Shown piece after piece: positions 7,626-15,708 of a stretch of 64,000 bases of DNA. A program made the translations under genes and the position numbers. Origin of the DNA: DATBLE01 sp963734065. Its GTDB lineage: Bacteria; Actinomycetota; Thermoleophilia; Gaiellales; Gaiellaceae. The stretch is from contig CAVTFN010000003.1 in assembly GCA_963734065.1 (NCBI GenBank), forward strand, positions 372,001 to 436,000, read 5' to 3'. Numbering within the stretch: position 1 is the stretch's first letter; each line of letters begins with the position of its first letter. The notes beneath the pieces are model-generated. The model was not told the origin of the DNA, did not search any database, and was given only the letters and a program-made list of their open reading frames with translations.

Positions 7626-8750
7626 TCAGGGCAGCGCGTAACGCAGAACCGCCGCAAGCGAGGCGCCGCCCGGGATGTCGTCCGAGCGCACGGCCAGCAC
7701 GCGGCCGCCGTTCAGCCAGACGCGTCTCGCGATCTCGTCGACGACCCCGTAGTTGACCGCGTCGTCGCTCGCCTCGAACGTGACGGCGCCTGTTTCCTGG
7801 TCGATGAAGCCCGGAAGGGCCTCGTCGATGTCCACGAGGACGGTGTCGACCAGGCCGTACGTGGCGGCGCGGGCGACGTCGGCGACGTCGGCCGAGGCGC
7901 GGCGCTGGGAGGATCGAAGCGCGTAGAGCTCGTGGAGCGCCGTGAGCTCGGCCGCGTACAGCTCGTCGAGAACGCCGCGGGCGCGAGTCGCGAGCTCCGC
8001 GTCGGGAACCTCGTCGGGGTTCCCCGCGATCGTCGTCTCGACCAGATGCGGGTAGCTGTTCACCGACCGGAAGATCGCGTCGATCGGCTCGCCCGCGGCC
8101 AGGATCAACGGCAGGTCGAGACCGTTCAGAAGCGGACGAAGCGCCTGGTCGACCCGCCGCGCGTACTGACGGATCCGAACCTTCTGGCCTTCCGACCCCT
8201 GCAGCTTCCGGCTCGGGGCGCGGTCGCGGATCGACGCCTTGCCGGCAGCGCTCGCGACGTCCTCGGGAAGCTCGGGGACGTCGATGCGGGCGGGCTCGAG
8301 GTCCGGCGCGATCTCCAGCACGCGAACCGAGCCCTGGGAGAGCGCGAGCACGAATGCCGTCTGGGGGAAGGTGACCGCGCGCAGGAGAGGCTTGAGATGG
8401 AAGCGGTCGGACACCTCGACGATGCCGAGAAGGCGGTTGGCGAGCCTGAACGTCGTCAGGCCTGTCGGGGTGGCGAACACGGCCAGGCTGCGCGCGAGGT
8501 ACCGCCAGAGCTCGTCATCGTCGTGGAGGTCGGTGAGCTCCTCCTCGATCGCCCCGATCGCGCTTCGGCCTGCGCCGGCCTCGTCGAGCTGCCTGGACGC
8601 CTCGGCAGCGAGGTTCTTGAGCTCGATCCGCTCTGCTTCGCCGCGCGACGCCGGGTCGGTCGGAAGGTAGATCGAGACGCTCGCGGGGTCGCGGGCCGCG
8701 AGCAGCCGACCCAGCTGGGCGCGCGTCGGTATGTCGGTGTGAAGAATCAT
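7626..8750 (-). CDS. Bacterial archaeo-eukaryotic release factor (baeRF) family protein
   Basis: A 374-residue protein. The N-terminal SVSIYLPTDP segment, the middle ILAAGEPIDAIFRSVN block and the C-terminal LNGGRVLAVRSDDIPGGASLAAVLRY block match the eRF1 domain 2/3-like architecture of baeRF proteins, thought to act on ribosomes or RNA. No GGQ-like motif is evident. The family call comes from overall pattern recognition. Confidence 0.6.
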   Translation of the reverse strand: MILHTDIPTRAQLGRLLAARDPASVSIYLPTDPASRGEAERIELKNLAAEASRQLDEAGAGRSAIGAIEEELTDLHDDDELWRYLARSLAVFATPTGLTTFRLANRLLGIVEVSDRFHLKPLLRAVTFPQTAFVLALSQGSVRVLEIAPDLEPARIDVPELPEDVASAAGKASIRDRAPSRKLQGSEGQKVRIRQYARRVDQALRPLLNGLDLPLILAAGEPIDAIFRSVNSYPHLVETTIAGNPDEVPDAELATRARGVLDELYAAELTALHELYALRSSQRRASADVADVARAATYGLVDTVLVDIDEALPGFIDQETGAVTFEASDDAVNYGVVDEIARRVWLNGGRVLAVRSDDIPGGASLAAVLRYALP

Positions 8751-8786
8751 CGCGTTCCCTTCCGTCGCGTCACCGGGAACCTACCT

Positions 8787-10799
8787 TTACGGCAGCGCGT
8801 AGCCGACGATGCGCGCGCCGCGGGGCTTGCCGCGAACGATCGGCAGGCGGTCCGTCTCCAGCGCGACCAGGTGCCAGCGCGCGCCGGCGAGCTCGACCCG
8901 CGTCGGCTCCTGGGGCAGCAGCTTCCGCAGCACGTGCGTCGAGCGCGGCTGTCCGTCGACCGCGATCCGCACCGTCAGCGGCTCCGGCGAACCGAGGAAG
9001 AGCGAGAGCTGTCCTGCACCGTAGACCCAGAGGGTCGCGTGGGACGAGCTCATCTGGTGACCGAGCTCGTCCTGCGGGAACCAGCCGGAGCAGAAGATCG
9101 CGTCGTCACGGCGCGGCTCGGGGAACGGCGGCGGTGCGCTCGACCGGCCGCGCACGAACGCGGTCACGGCACCGTCGGTCGCGGTCGGCCGCCAGCCGTT
9201 CGCGACCAGCCCACGCCATGCCATCCAGGCCGTGTCGGCGACGATCGGGTTGTCGACGAAGGGCCCGCGGTGGAGTGTGATCGCGGAGACCTTCAGGATC
9301 CGCAGCCGGTCGGCGACGCCGGTCGTCCAGTCCCCGCAGTTGAGCGGCTCGAGATGGCGGGCGACCACGTCGGCCTTCGGCGGCGCGGTGGTCGAGTAGC
9401 CGAGCGGTCGTTCCCGCAGTACTTGCTGCTCGTAGTAGAGGTAGACGCTGCCGTAGTGGATGTCGGGCGTGAACACCGGCACCTCGACGAGGCGCCCCGG
9501 AGCCGATCGCTTCACCGCGGCGTAGGCGGAGTTCGAGCCGTCGGCCGCGGACCCGTGGAAGGCGCGGACGTGCAGGTCGGCGAAGAGGACGACCGCGACG
9601 ATTGCCGCCAGCGCGAGCGGCGGCAATCGTCGCGCCTCCGGGCGGCGGACGAGCCGATCGAGCGCGATCGCGAGGAGGCCGGCCAGGCAGAGACAGGCGA
9701 TCGGCATCAGCCGCTCGGGCACCCGCGGATAGCGGAGCGGCGGGAACGCGTGCCAGAGCGGCGAGTAGAGCGGGAAGTGCGTGCCGAGCGCGAGCAGCAC
9801 CGGCACGACCGCGCCGATACCGAGTGCGACCGCCAGCCGCAGCTCGCGCCCCAATACCAGGAGCACCAGCCCGGCGAGGGCAAGCAGGGGCGTCAACCAG
9901 CCGAGGAAGACGAACGCCTCGACGCCGTGGCGCGTGTGCCGCGAGAGGAAATCGAGCCCCGTCGCCGAGTAGACCCGCACCTCGGCGAGCGACCGCCCGC
10001 CCGAGTCGATCGAGCCCGCGATCACCGTCTGCCTGATCAACACGCCCGCGAGGACGGCGGCGACGACGCCGACGGCGGTGCCGACGAGGACGCCCCGCGC
10101 GGTCGACCGGCAGAGCGCGTACAGGAGGTAGAACGGGATCGCCCCGAGCGCGAGGTGGACCTGGCCCGAGAGCGGGATCGAGGCGAGCGCCAGCCACGAG
10201 ATCGCCCACCACCACCAGCGTCCGGTCGACCGGGCGCGCTCGAACGCCCAGAGCGCGAGGGGGAGGAGCAGCGACGTCGGTCCGAGCAAGTGGCCGCGGC
10301 TCTGCATCACGCGATACGGCGCGATCTCGAAGACGAGCCCGCCGGCGGCCGCCGCCAGCACCGACAGCTCGAGCTCGAGCAGCCAGAGCATCGCCAGCAC
10401 ACCCGCGGCGAACAGGGCCAGCAGCGTGAACACGTTCCAGGCGACGACGGAGCCGAGCAGGCGGTCGAGCGGCCAGTACGGCAACCCGAACGGCCACCAG
10501 GCGGCGTTCACCTGCGAGCCCGCCTCCGGCTGGAACGTGTACGGGTCGATCCACGGCGCGCGGTCGTGCTCGAGCTGATGACCGGCGAGCCAGAGCCGGT
10601 AGTCGGACTGCAGGTGGTCGCCCGGTGCCGCCTCGCCGTTCCCCGGCGCGCCGCCGGCCATGAACTGCGTCGCGACGTGGGCGATCGCCGGCTCGGTCGC
10701 GGCGACGGCCGCGACCGCCAGGACCGCGCAGGCTACAAGGACTGCGCGGCGGCGAGGAGCTCGTCGAAGTCCGGCACCGCGTCGTTCTCGTAGCTCCAC
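8787..10799 (-). CDS. Large membrane protein, GT-C glycosyltransferase-like
   Basis: A 670-residue protein with about 11-12 transmembrane segments in its first 410 residues and a soluble C-terminal region. The early loop DYRLWLAGHQLEHDRAPW resembles the first periplasmic loop of GT-C glycosyltransferases and YfhO-like proteins, which use lipid-linked sugars, but no catalytic motif can be fixed. The GTG at 10799 overlaps the peroxiredoxin gene by 67 nt. No better GTG or ATG was found near the first membrane segment, so the start is uncertain. Confidence 0.6.
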   Translation of the reverse strand: MELRERRGAGLRRAPRRRAVLVACAVLAVAAVAATEPAIAHVATQFMAGGAPGNGEAAPGDHLQSDYRLWLAGHQLEHDRAPWIDPYTFQPEAGSQVNAAWWPFGLPYWPLDRLLGSVVAWNVFTLLALFAAGVLAMLWLLELELSVLAAAAGGLVFEIAPYRVMQSRGHLLGPTSLLLPLALWAFERARSTGRWWWWAISWLALASIPLSGQVHLALGAIPFYLLYALCRSTARGVLVGTAVGVVAAVLAGVLIRQTVIAGSIDSGGRSLAEVRVYSATGLDFLSRHTRHGVEAFVFLGWLTPLLALAGLVLLVLGRELRLAVALGIGAVVPVLLALGTHFPLYSPLWHAFPPLRYPRVPERLMPIACLCLAGLLAIALDRLVRRPEARRLPPLALAAIVAVVLFADLHVRAFHGSAADGSNSAYAAVKRSAPGRLVEVPVFTPDIHYGSVYLYYEQQVLRERPLGYSTTAPPKADVVARHLEPLNCGDWTTGVADRLRILKVSAITLHRGPFVDNPIVADTAWMAWRGLVANGWRPTATDGAVTAFVRGRSSAPPPFPEPRRDDAIFCSGWFPQDELGHQMSSSHATLWVYGAGQLSLFLGSPEPLTVRIAVDGQPRSTHVLRKLLPQEPTRVELAGARWHLVALETDRLPIVRGKPRGARIVGYALP

Positions 10800-11191
10800 G
10801 CGCCCCGCACCTCTCCTTCGCGATCGATCAGGAACGCGGTCCGCCGGGCGACGTCCCGCATGCCCCGGTAGTCCTGTGCCACGTCGAACCCGCGCACCGC
10901 CTCGCCGTTCCAGTCGGAGAGCAGGCCGACCGTGAGGTCGAGCGCCTGCATCCAGGCGATGTGCGTCCAGGGCGAGTCGCGCGAGATTCCCAGGGTGCGC
11001 ACGCCCGCCGCCTCGAACTCGGCGCTCCTGTCACGCAGGAGCTCCAGCTCGTTCGTTCACGTCGAGGTCCAGTCGAACAGGTAGAAGAGCAGCAGGACCG
11101 GCCCGTCCTCGACGATCTCCGCGATCGTGTGCCGCTCGCGGGGGCCGACCCAGACGGTCGCCTCGGGAATGCGGTCGCCGACGGCGAGCAT
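10733..11191 (-). CDS. Peroxiredoxin-like protein with in-frame UGA at the peroxidatic position (candidate selenoprotein)
   Basis: Reading from ATG 11191, codon 45 is TGA (11059-11057). The frame then continues to TAG at 10733, giving 152 residues. The context is VLLLFYLFDWTST-[UGA]-TNELELLRDR. AhpC/TSA peroxiredoxins carry the peroxidatic Cys exactly there (T-x-x-C), so UGA replaces the catalytic Cys. The downstream part (TLGISRD, FLIDREGEVRGAW) is an intact redoxin fold. A perfect hairpin follows the UGA (11021-11045). The ATG overlaps the TGA of the upstream gene. Together these favour selenocysteine over a nonsense mutation. A point mutation or sequencing error cannot be excluded, and no sel genes lie in the window. 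Confidence 0.75.
11021..11045 (-). promoter_or_regulatory. Candidate bacterial SECIS hairpin
   Basis: In the mRNA, GCUCCUG (11042-11036) pairs perfectly with CAGGAGC (11030-11024) around the loop CGUGA. After one A-G mismatch, two further G-C pairs extend the stem. The loop begins 21 nt after the UGA and has G as its second base, within the usual bacterial SECIS range (loop 16-37 nt from UGA, short apical loop with an early G). Confidence 0.6.
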
Positions 11192-11865
11192 CAGGCGCCC
11201 GTCACCCGGACTACCAACCGGTGGTCGTACGTGTCGACCGTGAGGACGCTCCCGTGGCGGGCGATGCGTTCCGGCGAGCTGGGGAGCAGCAGACGGCCCT
11301 GCACACGGCCGGTACGGCGGTCGATCGCGTACAGGTAGTCCGGCTCCGACGTGAACCCGTAGCCGGAGATCAGCGTGTTTCCGAGCAGGACGAAGTTGCC
11401 GGCGTTGGCGACGAGCGCGGGGCTCCGCCAGCGGAGCTTCTTCGTCTTCGGGTCGACGGCGTTGAGGTAGGCGTTCTGGCCGTACGACGACTTCGCGTAC
11501 GTCGAGTGCGTGGTCTCGACGTAGAGCAGGCCCGCCGCCTCCTTGGCGAACACGACCTCCTCGTAGACGAACGCGCGCTCACCCGGGGCGACTCTCGGCG
11601 GGAGCGCGAAGCGCCGGAAGTCGTAGGCGTACCGGCCGGGCGAGACGACGACGTGCTGTGTGCTGCCGTCGGGGCCTTCGAGGCGAAGCGGCCGTGAGGA
11701 GGGCGAACGGACGTCACGGGCGGGATCGGCGGGCGCGGAGGAGACGACCTCGAACCGGACGGTGCCGCTGCCGGCGCCGGCGGCCGGCGCGTGAAACGCC
11801 GGTCGCGGCAGGAGGATCACCGGCTGGGCCGCGACGGCGGCCCAGACGATCAGGAGCCGGAGCAC
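11191..11865 (-). CDS. Secreted PQQ-like repeat protein
   Basis: A 224-residue protein with a short hydrophobic N-terminus (about 3-19) that could be a signal peptide. The C-terminal half has beta-propeller-type repeats: AYLNAVDPKTKKLRW and YLYAIDRRTGRVQGRL, each a strand pair with D-x-x-T/K-G/K turns. It is much shorter than a full eight-bladed propeller. Function is unknown. Its stop codon overlaps the start of the candidate selenoprotein gene. Confidence 0.5.
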   Translation of the reverse strand: MLRLLIVWAAVAAQPVILLPRPAFHAPAAGAGSGTVRFEVVSSAPADPARDVRSPSSRPLRLEGPDGSTQHVVVSPGRYAYDFRRFALPPRVAPGERAFVYEEVVFAKEAAGLLYVETTHSTYAKSSYGQNAYLNAVDPKTKKLRWRSPALVANAGNFVLLGNTLISGYGFTSEPDYLYAIDRRTGRVQGRLLLPSSPERIARHGSVLTVDTYDHRLVVRVTGA

Positions 11866-11874
11866 GCCCGAACC

Positions 11875-13095
11875 CTACGCCGCGGCGGGGACGGCCTCGG
11901 TCGTGTCCGCGATCTCTCTCACGACTTCGACGATGTCGCGGTTCGCGTTGTAGATCCGCAGCTGGCGGTCGGCGCTCGAGCCCCGGCCGACGATCGTGCG
12001 GATGCCCTCGAGCTCGCGTTCACACCCCAGCTCGCGCGCGTGCGGCTCGAGGTCGCGGAGCGTGCGGCGGACGAGCTGCGCGACCGGGACGCGGTTGCGC
12101 CGGCCGGTGGCGAGATCGATCACCGGCGCCTCCAGCCCGTAGCGGGCGGCCAGCCATTTGTTCTCGGCAGTGAGGATGCGGTGGTAGGACGGGATCTCCG
12201 CTCCACGGTCGAACTGCTCGGAGTAGAGCTTGACCAGAGATTGGCAGAACGCGGCGACGGCGACCGCGTCCTCGAGGCGCGTGACCGCGTCGCAGATGCG
12301 GATCTCCACGGTGCCCAGGCGCGGGTGCAGCCGGATGTCCCACCAGATGTGCGTGTAGTCGGGGATGCAACCCGTGCGCTCGAGCTGGCCGACCACCTCG
12401 GCGTAGTCGGCGTAGTCGCGGAAGCGCGGCGGCGGCCCGGAGCGGGGGAAGGCGGCGAAGACCATCTGCCGGCTGGAGGCGAGGCCGGTCGGCTCGCCGC
12501 GCCAGAACGGAGAACTGGCGGTGAGGGCGAGCAGCTGCGAGAGGTGGGCGAGCAGGCCGTTCACCACCTGGATCGCCTTCTCCGGCCCGTCGACCGCGAC
12601 GTGCACGTGCATCCCGAAGATCAGCTCGCGCCGCGCGACGTACTGCATCTGGTCGACGAGATTGTGGTACCGGTCGCGCGCCGTGATCCGCTGGCGCTCG
12701 AACAGGCTGAACGGGTGGGTCCCGGCGGAGCCGACCCGGAGCCCCTTGTCGGCGGCGACGGAGGTGACGTAGCTGCGGAGCGCGGTCAGCTCCCGCTCGA
12801 CTTCGGCCGGCGTCTTGCAGACCGGCGTCGTGATCTCGATCACCGACTGCATCAGCTCCGGGTTGATCCGCTCCTCGAGCTCGTGGCCGGCGACCGCGGC
12901 CAGGACAGTGTCGACGTGCTGGACGAGATCGAACGTCTCGCCGTCGAGGAGCATGTACTCCTCTTCGATCCCGAGCGTGTACGGGTCGCCCTTGCCGAAT
13001 GTATGGTCGAGCACGCTTCCACGCTCTGCAAATCCAGACCCGTGGGCGAAGCCGGCGCCCTTGCCGGTGATCGACGGCGGGAACGCCTGCTTCAT
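11875..13095 (-). CDS. ybdK: Carboxylate-amine ligase, YbdK/GCS2 family
   Basis: A 406-residue ATP-dependent ligase of the glutamate-cysteine ligase type 2 family, which joins glutamate to an amine such as cysteine. Seen: TLGIEEEYMLLD, PELMQSVIEITTPVC, FGMHVHVAV and LGTVEIRICDAV, all family blocks carrying metal and ATP ligands. ATG 13095 overlaps the RidA stop (ATGA). A thiol-ligase homologue two genes from a peroxiredoxin suggests a redox operon, but YbdK proteins often have only weak ligase activity. Confidence 0.88.
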   Translation of the reverse strand: MKQAFPPSITGKGAGFAHGSGFAERGSVLDHTFGKGDPYTLGIEEEYMLLDGETFDLVQHVDTVLAAVAGHELEERINPELMQSVIEITTPVCKTPAEVERELTALRSYVTSVAADKGLRVGSAGTHPFSLFERQRITARDRYHNLVDQMQYVARRELIFGMHVHVAVDGPEKAIQVVNGLLAHLSQLLALTASSPFWRGEPTGLASSRQMVFAAFPRSGPPPRFRDYADYAEVVGQLERTGCIPDYTHIWWDIRLHPRLGTVEIRICDAVTRLEDAVAVAAFCQSLVKLYSEQFDRGAEIPSYHRILTAENKWLAARYGLEAPVIDLATGRRNRVPVAQLVRRTLRDLEPHARELGCERELEGIRTIVGRGSSADRQLRIYNANRDIVEVVREIADTTEAVPAAA

Positions 13096-13472
13096 GCGAC
13101 CAGCGCCTCGGCTTCGATCTCGACCCGCCAGCGCGGGTCGATCAGGCTCGTGACCACGAATGTGCAGGCGGGTCGCACGTCGCGGAAGACGGCTCCGTGG
13201 GCGCGGGCGATCTCCTCGAAGTCGTCGGCGCTCGTGGCGAAGATGCGGGTACGGACGACGTGCTCCGGGCGGGCGCCGGCCTCGTCGAGCGCGGCGACGA
13301 TGATCTCGAGGCACCGCTTCGCCTGGCCGTAGGCGTCGGGCGGAAGCGCCTCGCCCTCGGGCATGACCGGGGCGGTGCCGGCGACGAACACGTGCGGCCC
13401 GACGCGCACGGCCCGCGAGAACCCCATCACGGGCTCGTACGGCGAGCCGGAGGCGATGAGCTGGCGCTCCAT
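13092..13472 (-). CDS. RidA family protein (enamine/imine deaminase-like)
   Basis: A 126-residue YjgF/YER057c/UK114 protein with the opening MERQLIASGSPYEP, VFVAGTAP, the central QAKRCLEIIVAALDEAG helix and VVRTRIFAT. The family hydrolyses reactive enamines from PLP enzymes. The usual C-terminal R-x-x-x-E is represented by RWRVEIEAEALV. ATG 13472 is preferred over an upstream TTG because it gives the family N-terminus and follows a GATACT box by 6 nt. Confidence 0.85.
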   Translation of the reverse strand: MERQLIASGSPYEPVMGFSRAVRVGPHVFVAGTAPVMPEGEALPPDAYGQAKRCLEIIVAALDEAGARPEHVVRTRIFATSADDFEEIARAHGAVFRDVRPACTFVVTSLIDPRWRVEIEAEALVA

Positions 13473-13477
13473 CTCCC

Positions 13478-13484
13478 TAGTATC
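13478..13484. promoter_or_regulatory. Overlapping divergent -10 boxes (RidA / serine hydrolase)
   Basis: The same 7 bp hold TAGTAT on the plus strand, 9 nt before GTG 13493, and GATACT on the minus strand, 6 nt before ATG 13472. Two leaderless genes would therefore compete for one melting site. Confidence 0.45.
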
Positions 13485-13492
13485 CAACCCCC

Positions 13493-14296
13493 GTGGACGC
13501 GTTGCGAACCGTCGAGGGCTGGCCTGCCGAGCACGTCGCGGTCGGTCTCGTCTCCGCGCAGGGCCCCGTGGCCGTGCACGGCGTCACCGGGCGGGAGTTC
13601 CGCTGGGCGTCGGTGACGAAGCCGGTGACCGCGCTGGCGTGTCTCGTCGCGGCCGAGGAGGGCGCGATCGACCTCGAGGTTGCGGCCGGCCCGCCGGGCT
13701 CGACGTTCCGGCATCTGCTCGCCCACGCCTCCGGGCTGCCGCTCGGGGGCGGGAGCCCGATCGCTCGGCCGGGCGAGCGGCGAATCTACTCCGACCACGG
13801 CTTCGACGTCCTCGGCGCCGCGCTGGCCGAGCACGCCCAGATGCCGTTCGCCGACTATCTCCGCGAGGCCGTCATCGAGCCGCTCGGCCTCCGCGCGCGC
13901 TACGACGGGCGGCCGGGATCGGGGCTTTACGGCTCGCTCGACGACCTGCTCGCGCTCGGCCGCGAGCTGCTCGCGCCCACACTGGTTGCGCCGGAGACGC
14001 TCGCCGAGGCGACGTCGGTGCAGTTCCCCGGGCTGGTCGGCGTCCTGCCCGGCTTCGGCCGGCAGGAGCCGAACGACTGGGGCCTCGGCTTCGAGCTGCG
14101 CGACGCCAAGTCGCCGCACTGGACCGGCGCTCGGAACTCACTTCGGACGTTCGGCCACTTCGGCCGCAGCGGCACCTTCCTCTGGGTCGACCCGGAGGTC
14201 GGGGTCGCGCTCGGCTGTCTGACCGACCGCGACTTCGGCGACTGGGCCGTGACGGCCTGGCCGGCGCTGTCCGACGCCGTGCTGGCCGAGCTGTGA
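13493..14296 (+). CDS. Serine hydrolase, class C beta-lactamase-like fold
   Basis: A 267-residue protein. The nucleophile motif S-x-x-K is in FRWASVTKPVTAL, followed by a Y-S-D triplet in RRIYSDHGF and HFGRSGTF in place of the KTG block. There is no signal peptide, so it is probably a cytosolic esterase or peptidase rather than a secreted beta-lactamase. It is shorter than class C enzymes (about 360). The GTG start is divergent from RidA. Confidence 0.8.
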   Translation: MDALRTVEGWPAEHVAVGLVSAQGPVAVHGVTGREFRWASVTKPVTALACLVAAEEGAIDLEVAAGPPGSTFRHLLAHASGLPLGGGSPIARPGERRIYSDHGFDVLGAALAEHAQMPFADYLREAVIEPLGLRARYDGRPGSGLYGSLDDLLALGRELLAPTLVAPETLAEATSVQFPGLVGVLPGFGRQEPNDWGLGFELRDAKSPHWTGARNSLRTFGHFGRSGTFLWVDPEVGVALGCLTDRDFGDWAVTAWPALSDAVLAEL

Positions 14297-14841
14297 GCGG
14301 TCGCGCGGCTCGAACAGCAGTGACAGGCTTAAGCCTGTCACTGCTGGTAACGGCCTGCGGAACGGCAACGCAGAAACCCACGACGGCTGCACTGGTGCGC
14401 CCCGGCGACCTCACCGGCTGGACCGCGGTCGACGATCCACCCGGGATCTCGCAGCTGGCGCCCGACCTGTCCGGCCTCGCGGTGACCGGACGGGCCGACA
14501 CGAAGGCGCTCGTCGAGGGCGGCGACGCGATCAGGACGTCGACGTTCACCTTCGCGACCGCGAAGGACGCCGCCGAAGTGCAGCGGCGCGGTGCCGGCGA
14601 CGACTACCAGGGGCAGCTGGAGCGGGCCTTTCGCGGCGAGACCGTCGGGCACGGACCGGGGTTCGGCCTGCGGCTGAAGGTGCCGCGCGCAACGGGCGCC
14701 GGCAGCGACGTCGCCGAGATCTATCTCCTCACCGGAGGCCGCCGGCTGACGGTCGTCGAGCTGGTGTCGGCCCGTGGCTTCGATCCGGCTCTGCGCAGCC
14801 GCGTCCTCGGCCTGCTCAGTCGCAGAACAGCGGCCGGATGA
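14293..14841 (+). CDS. Lipoprotein with repeat-derived signal peptide
   Basis: A 182-residue protein from a GTG that overlaps the upstream stop (GTGA). The N-terminus has arginines (GRAAR), then TAVTGLSLSLL and the lipobox LVTAC with Cys at residue 22. The hydrophobic core is encoded by a perfect 32-bp palindrome found elsewhere as intergenic repeats. The mature part has no recognised domain (LTGWTAVDDPPG, ALVEGGDAIRTSTFTF). It looks like a small extracellular lipoprotein of unknown function. Its 3' end overlaps the convergent cNMP-domain gene by 26 bp. Confidence 0.7.
   Translation: MSGRAARTAVTGLSLSLLVTACGTATQKPTTAALVRPGDLTGWTAVDDPPGISQLAPDLSGLAVTGRADTKALVEGGDAIRTSTFTFATAKDAAEVQRRGAGDDYQGQLERAFRGETVGHGPGFGLRLKVPRATGAGSDVAEIYLLTGGRRLTVVELVSARGFDPALRSRVLGLLSRRTAAG
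14315..14346. repeat. Palindromic repeat family 2, copy 1 (coding)
   Basis: A perfect 32-bp palindrome with half-arm CAGCAGTGACAGGCTT. Related copies lie at 34247-34276 and 37713-37740. Here it encodes the signal-peptide core of the lipoprotein. Confidence 0.9.
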
Positions 14842-15172
14842 ACTCGTCGAAAGTCTCGCGGTCGCAGCTCGCGACCACCGACGGCGTCAGCGCTCGCACC
14901 GAAGCGGTCCGGGGCATGTCCATCGTCAGCGCGACCTCGCCGAAGTAGTCGCCGGGTTTCAGCATGTTCCGCTCGCCGCGTGCCTCCTGGGTCACGGTCA
15001 GGACACCCGAGAGCACGACGTAGAAGCGTTTCCCTCGGTCGCCCTCGCGGACGACCTCCGCGCCTGCCCCGATCGAATCGCGGCGCATCCGCTCCGAGAG
15101 CTTGCGGAGGGTCTGTCCCGGAAGCTCGGCGAGCAGGCCGACGCGACTGAACTCGTGCTCGCGGATCGGCAT
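14816..15172 (-). CDS. Cyclic nucleotide-binding domain protein
   Basis: A 118-residue single cNMP-binding (CAP-like effector) domain with VVREGDRGKRFYVVLSG, LKPGDYFGEVAL and the phosphate-cassette-like MPRTASVRAL. There is no DNA-binding helix-turn-helix, so it is not a complete Crp. It probably senses a nucleotide or acts as a regulatory subunit. ATG 15172 is 21 nt from the divergent Nudix start. Confidence 0.85.
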   Translation of the reverse strand: MPIREHEFSRVGLLAELPGQTLRKLSERMRRDSIGAGAEVVREGDRGKRFYVVLSGVLTVTQEARGERNMLKPGDYFGEVALTMDMPRTASVRALTPSVVASCDRETFDEFIRPLFCD

Positions 15173-15193
15173 CGACGCACATACTGCCTGCCT

Positions 15194-15706
15194 GTGGGGC
15201 TTTTCGACGACTGGCGGCACTGCCCGCGCTGCGGCGCCCGGATCGAGCCGGACGACGGTCGCGCCGAGTGCGCGGCGTGCGGTTATGTCGCCTACGCGAA
15301 CGCCGCGCCGGCCTCGTGCGCCCTCTGCGTGGACGACGAAGGACGCATCCTGCTCACCCGCCGGCGCTGGGAGCCGTACGCCGGCATGTGGGATCTCCCC
15401 GGCGGCTTCCTCGGGGAGGACGAGCACCCGCTCGACGCCCTCCGGCGCGAGCTGCTCGAGGAGACCGGCCTGGTGGTCGAGCCGTACGAGTGGTTCGGTG
15501 CCTTCCTCGTGCCGTATGGCGAAGGGCCGGGGACGCGGACGGTGCTGAACCTGGTGTGGCTGTCTCGGGTCGTCGGCGGCACACCGTGCGCCGCCGACGA
15601 CGTCACCGAGCTGAAGTGGTTCGCGCTCGACGAGCTGCCGCCGCTCCGCGAGATCGCGATGGCGAAGCCGCTCGAGCGCTGGTTGGACCTGACGCGCTCC
15701 TCCTAA
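15194..15706 (+). CDS. Nudix hydrolase with N-terminal zinc ribbon
   Basis: A 170-residue protein. An N-terminal zinc ribbon (HCPRCGA and CAACG, about 10-30) is followed by a Nudix fold whose box is GGFLGEDEHPLDALRRELLEETGL, matching G-x5-E-x7-REUxEExGU. The zinc ribbon plus Nudix layout resembles NudC/NADH pyrophosphatase-like enzymes. The exact substrate is unknown. The GTG start follows a CATACT box by 9 nt. Confidence 0.85.
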   Translation: MGLFDDWRHCPRCGARIEPDDGRAECAACGYVAYANAAPASCALCVDDEGRILLTRRRWEPYAGMWDLPGGFLGEDEHPLDALRRELLEETGLVVEPYEWFGAFLVPYGEGPGTRTVLNLVWLSRVVGGTPCAADDVTELKWFALDELPPLREIAMAKPLERWLDLTRSS

Positions 15707-15708
15707 AG

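Noticed and set aside
7563..10793. Open frame of 1076 codons on the plus strand
   Set aside because: It lies opposite the baeRF and membrane-protein genes, is arginine-rich with no domain, and is a by-product of high third-position GC.
11003..11059. Reading the peroxiredoxin as a pseudogene with a nonsense mutation
   Set aside because: Possible, but the stop is TGA exactly at the catalytic Cys codon, no other damage is seen and a SECIS-like hairpin follows, so selenocysteine is the better explanation.
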